Of a stretch of DNA of 64,000 nucleotides, positions 62,665-64,000 are shown piece by piece. Within the stretch, counting starts at the first letter, position 1, and the number at the start of each line of letters is the position of its first letter. The notes below the pieces were generated by a model. It did no database searches, was not told the DNA's origin, and worked only from the letters and a program-made list of their open reading frames with translations. The translations under genes were made by a program, and so were the position numbers. This stretch comes from Gluconobacter cadivus (GTDB lineage Bacteria; Pseudomonadota; Alphaproteobacteria; Acetobacterales; Acetobacteraceae), in assembly GCF_015244745.1 (NCBI RefSeq), contig NZ_JABCQI010000001.1, positions 310,001 to 374,000 of the forward strand. Direction: 5' to 3'.

Positions 62665-64000
62665 TCAGAACGCGCCTTTGAGAAACGCCCTGCTGACCGG
62701 CATTTCAGTCCGCACGATCAGCAGGGAACCAATGGCCAGAACCAGATCGTGGCGGATCGACGGGTCCTGTGACTGTCGCTCCAGCGCATAAAGCTCGTCG
62801 AGTGTTGGGTCGATGGTTGCTGTCGTATGCGTCAGAGGCAGCTTGCGGCGGGATAGGTTGCGGACCAGCCCGTCCACTGCAGCCACCGCCGTGTCAGGCA
62901 GGCTTCCGTGCTGCGCGAGTTTACGCAGCATCAGTACGTTTCGTCCGACCGTCAGCACCGAAAGCGTTCCGCGCAACATGGCCTCTGCCCGATCGCTGGA
63001 CAGAGAGCCTGCAAAGCGCACGGCGCGCTCCATGCTCTGCGTGCCTTCGTTGATCCAGACATATTCGTCCATCACGACACCCGGCAGCGCCAGACGTCGC
63101 AGGCTGCGCTTGAGCTGATAGCGCAGGACTTCGCCCGCACGAGCGGGCGTAAACGGCAGGATGGCACGGAAGATCACCACACCCGCTCCAAGGCCCAGCA
63201 GCAGGGCAATGGTGGTATTGAACCAGCCGAGTTCGTTGATACGTCCCTGATTGTCCATTCCCAGCAGGAATGGAAAAAACGTCCCATAGGATGCCGCCAT
63301 GACCGCCGTGGACGGATTGCGGGCGGCCAGACCGCCTATCATCATAAAGAAGCCAACCACGAGGCAGAAGAACGGATAATTCGCCGTAACCGGCATAACG
63401 ATAAAGACCGGGATGATGCTTCCCAGAGCCGCGAAAACCGCACCGTAGAAAAATGCGGAACTCAACAGCACGGTGTTCTCGAAGGTTGCAAAACGCGCGC
63501 AGACCACGGCGATAAAGGTCAGAAACACGCTACCCTGCGGCCATGCCGTGACTTCCCAGACATAGGCCCCGAACAGCAACGCCACGGTCGTGCGGATGCC
63601 GTTGCGCATGGAGGCCCGCCAGTCCGGGTTGCGGGTCAGGCGATGCCGTTCGGACACCGGTGCCCCATCCACGCTGGCCCGATAGGAGCGCAGGGTCTCG
63701 CACAGATCGGACAGCATGACTTCCACGCCCGTGAGGATGATGCCCTCGTTCAGGGAATCCTCGTCGTCGCGGGGCAGAACCGTCTGCATGCGCCCCCGAC
63801 ATTCCGCCAGAAGGGCCTCGGCCTGCATCAGGGCACCGATTCCGCGACGGTCCGTCACCAGACGCTCCGGCAAGCCGTCCAGAGCATTGGCCATGTTTTC
63901 CAGAAACGGCCGCAGAGCTTCAGGCTGATGCGTCACGGACGTCATGCGGGTGCGCAGACCCAGTCCACGCGACAGAACACGCGCAACCAATCCGAGCGTG
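62665..64000 (-). CDS. FUSC-family inner membrane protein (partial, C-terminal part)
   Basis: The frame is open to the end of the window, so the N-terminal part is missing; about 445 residues are seen. A soluble helical segment (about residues 20-120 of the visible part) precedes a block of about six membrane helices (VALLFGAYVWEVTAW, TFIAVVCARFATFE, GVVIFRAILPF), then a cytoplasmic C-terminal domain. This two-block layout fits the AaeB/fusaric acid resistance (FUSC) exporters. The substrate is unknown. A TTG at 63990 is not taken as the start. Confidence 0.85.
   Translation of the reverse strand, partial: TLGLVARVLSRGLGLRTRMTSVTHQPEALRPFLENMANALDGLPERLVTDRRGIGALMQAEALLAECRGRMQTVLPRDDEDSLNEGIILTGVEVMLSDLCETLRSYRASVDGAPVSERHRLTRNPDWRASMRNGIRTTVALLFGAYVWEVTAWPQGSVFLTFIAVVCARFATFENTVLLSSAFFYGAVFAALGSIIPVFIVMPVTANYPFFCLVVGFFMMIGGLAARNPSTAVMAASYGTFFPFLLGMDNQGRINELGWFNTTIALLLGLGAGVVIFRAILPFTPARAGEVLRYQLKRSLRRLALPGVVMDEYVWINEGTQSMERAVRFAGSLSSDRAEAMLRGTLSVLTVGRNVLMLRKLAQHGSLPDTAVAAVDGLVRNLSRRKLPLTHTTATIDPTLDELYALERQSQDPSIRHDLVLAIGSLLIVRTEMPVSRAFLKGAF

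Noticed and set aside
1-64000. CRISPR arrays, insertion sequences, tRNA and rRNA genes
   Set aside because: No regularly spaced repeats, transposase motifs or cloverleaf-like sequences were seen in any intergenic region. A tRNA search program would settle the last point.

Overview
This window is ordinary chromosomal DNA of an alphaproteobacterium, most probably an acetic acid bacterium (Acetobacteraceae, Gluconobacter-like). That assignment is inference. It rests on the lpx/bam/rseP/dxr/cdsA/uppS gene order, the fused shikimate kinase-dehydroquinate synthase, class II DAHP synthase, the methylthioribose kinase, the long omega subunit and a moderately high G+C composition. I see no insertion sequence, prophage, CRISPR array, tRNA or rRNA. 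The window opens inside yidD and ends inside a FUSC-family membrane protein gene.

Layout. (1) 1-751, minus: rpmH-rnpA-yidD behind a clear promoter. (2) 778-993, plus: a tiny protein that is only a histidine-kinase-like H-box domain. (3) 977-19461, minus: about 18 kb of colinear envelope and core genes, in transcription order rpoZ, rsh, acpS, lepB, rnc, era, pyrH, frr, uppS, cdsA, dxr, rseP, bamA, ompH, lpxD, fabZ, lpxA, lpxI, gloA. Many of them overlap by a few bases. This run couples undecaprenyl, phospholipid and isoprenoid synthesis, outer membrane assembly and lipid A synthesis. lpxB is absent from the end of the cluster. (4) 19607-25914: an NYN nuclease gene overlapping a degenerate uracil-DNA-glycosylase-like gene, the methionine sulfoxide repair pair msrPQ, a beta-hydroxyacid dehydrogenase, superoxide dismutase, yajC, a DUF815 ATPase and a membrane protein. 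(5) 25959-32595: a TonB-dependent receptor divergent from a Rieske oxygenase, a GNAT-Nudix fusion, an SMP-30 lactonase and a CinA-like protein.

(6) 32641-38964: accA-xerD-hypothetical (minus) divergent from aroKB, then ompA with a structured leader, and gtrA. (7) 39047-45334: alaS, beta-carbonic anhydrase, a secreted EEP-family enzyme, and a Nudix-like gene overlapping mtnK. (8) 45340-53233: prfC, a secreted protein, rpsD, a Kbp-like BON-LysM protein, an MFS/MATE convergent efflux pair and cysS. (9) 53236-64000: trmJ, a KirBac-type potassium channel, an aldose epimerase, gltX, the aroG-pncB-acidic protein operon, alkB, a secreted protein, an alpha/beta hydrolase whose ribosome binding site lies inside a perfect inverted repeat, and the partial FUSC gene.

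Most of the window is housekeeping, and I found no obvious new multi-gene system. The observations I would follow up are the orphan H-box protein, the NYN/degenerate-UDG pair, the rnpA gene without a standard start codon, and the hairpin over the hydrolase ribosome binding site. Start codons were chosen from Shine-Dalgarno spacing and family N-termini, and several differ from the longest open frame. All family assignments are from reading motifs, not from a database search.
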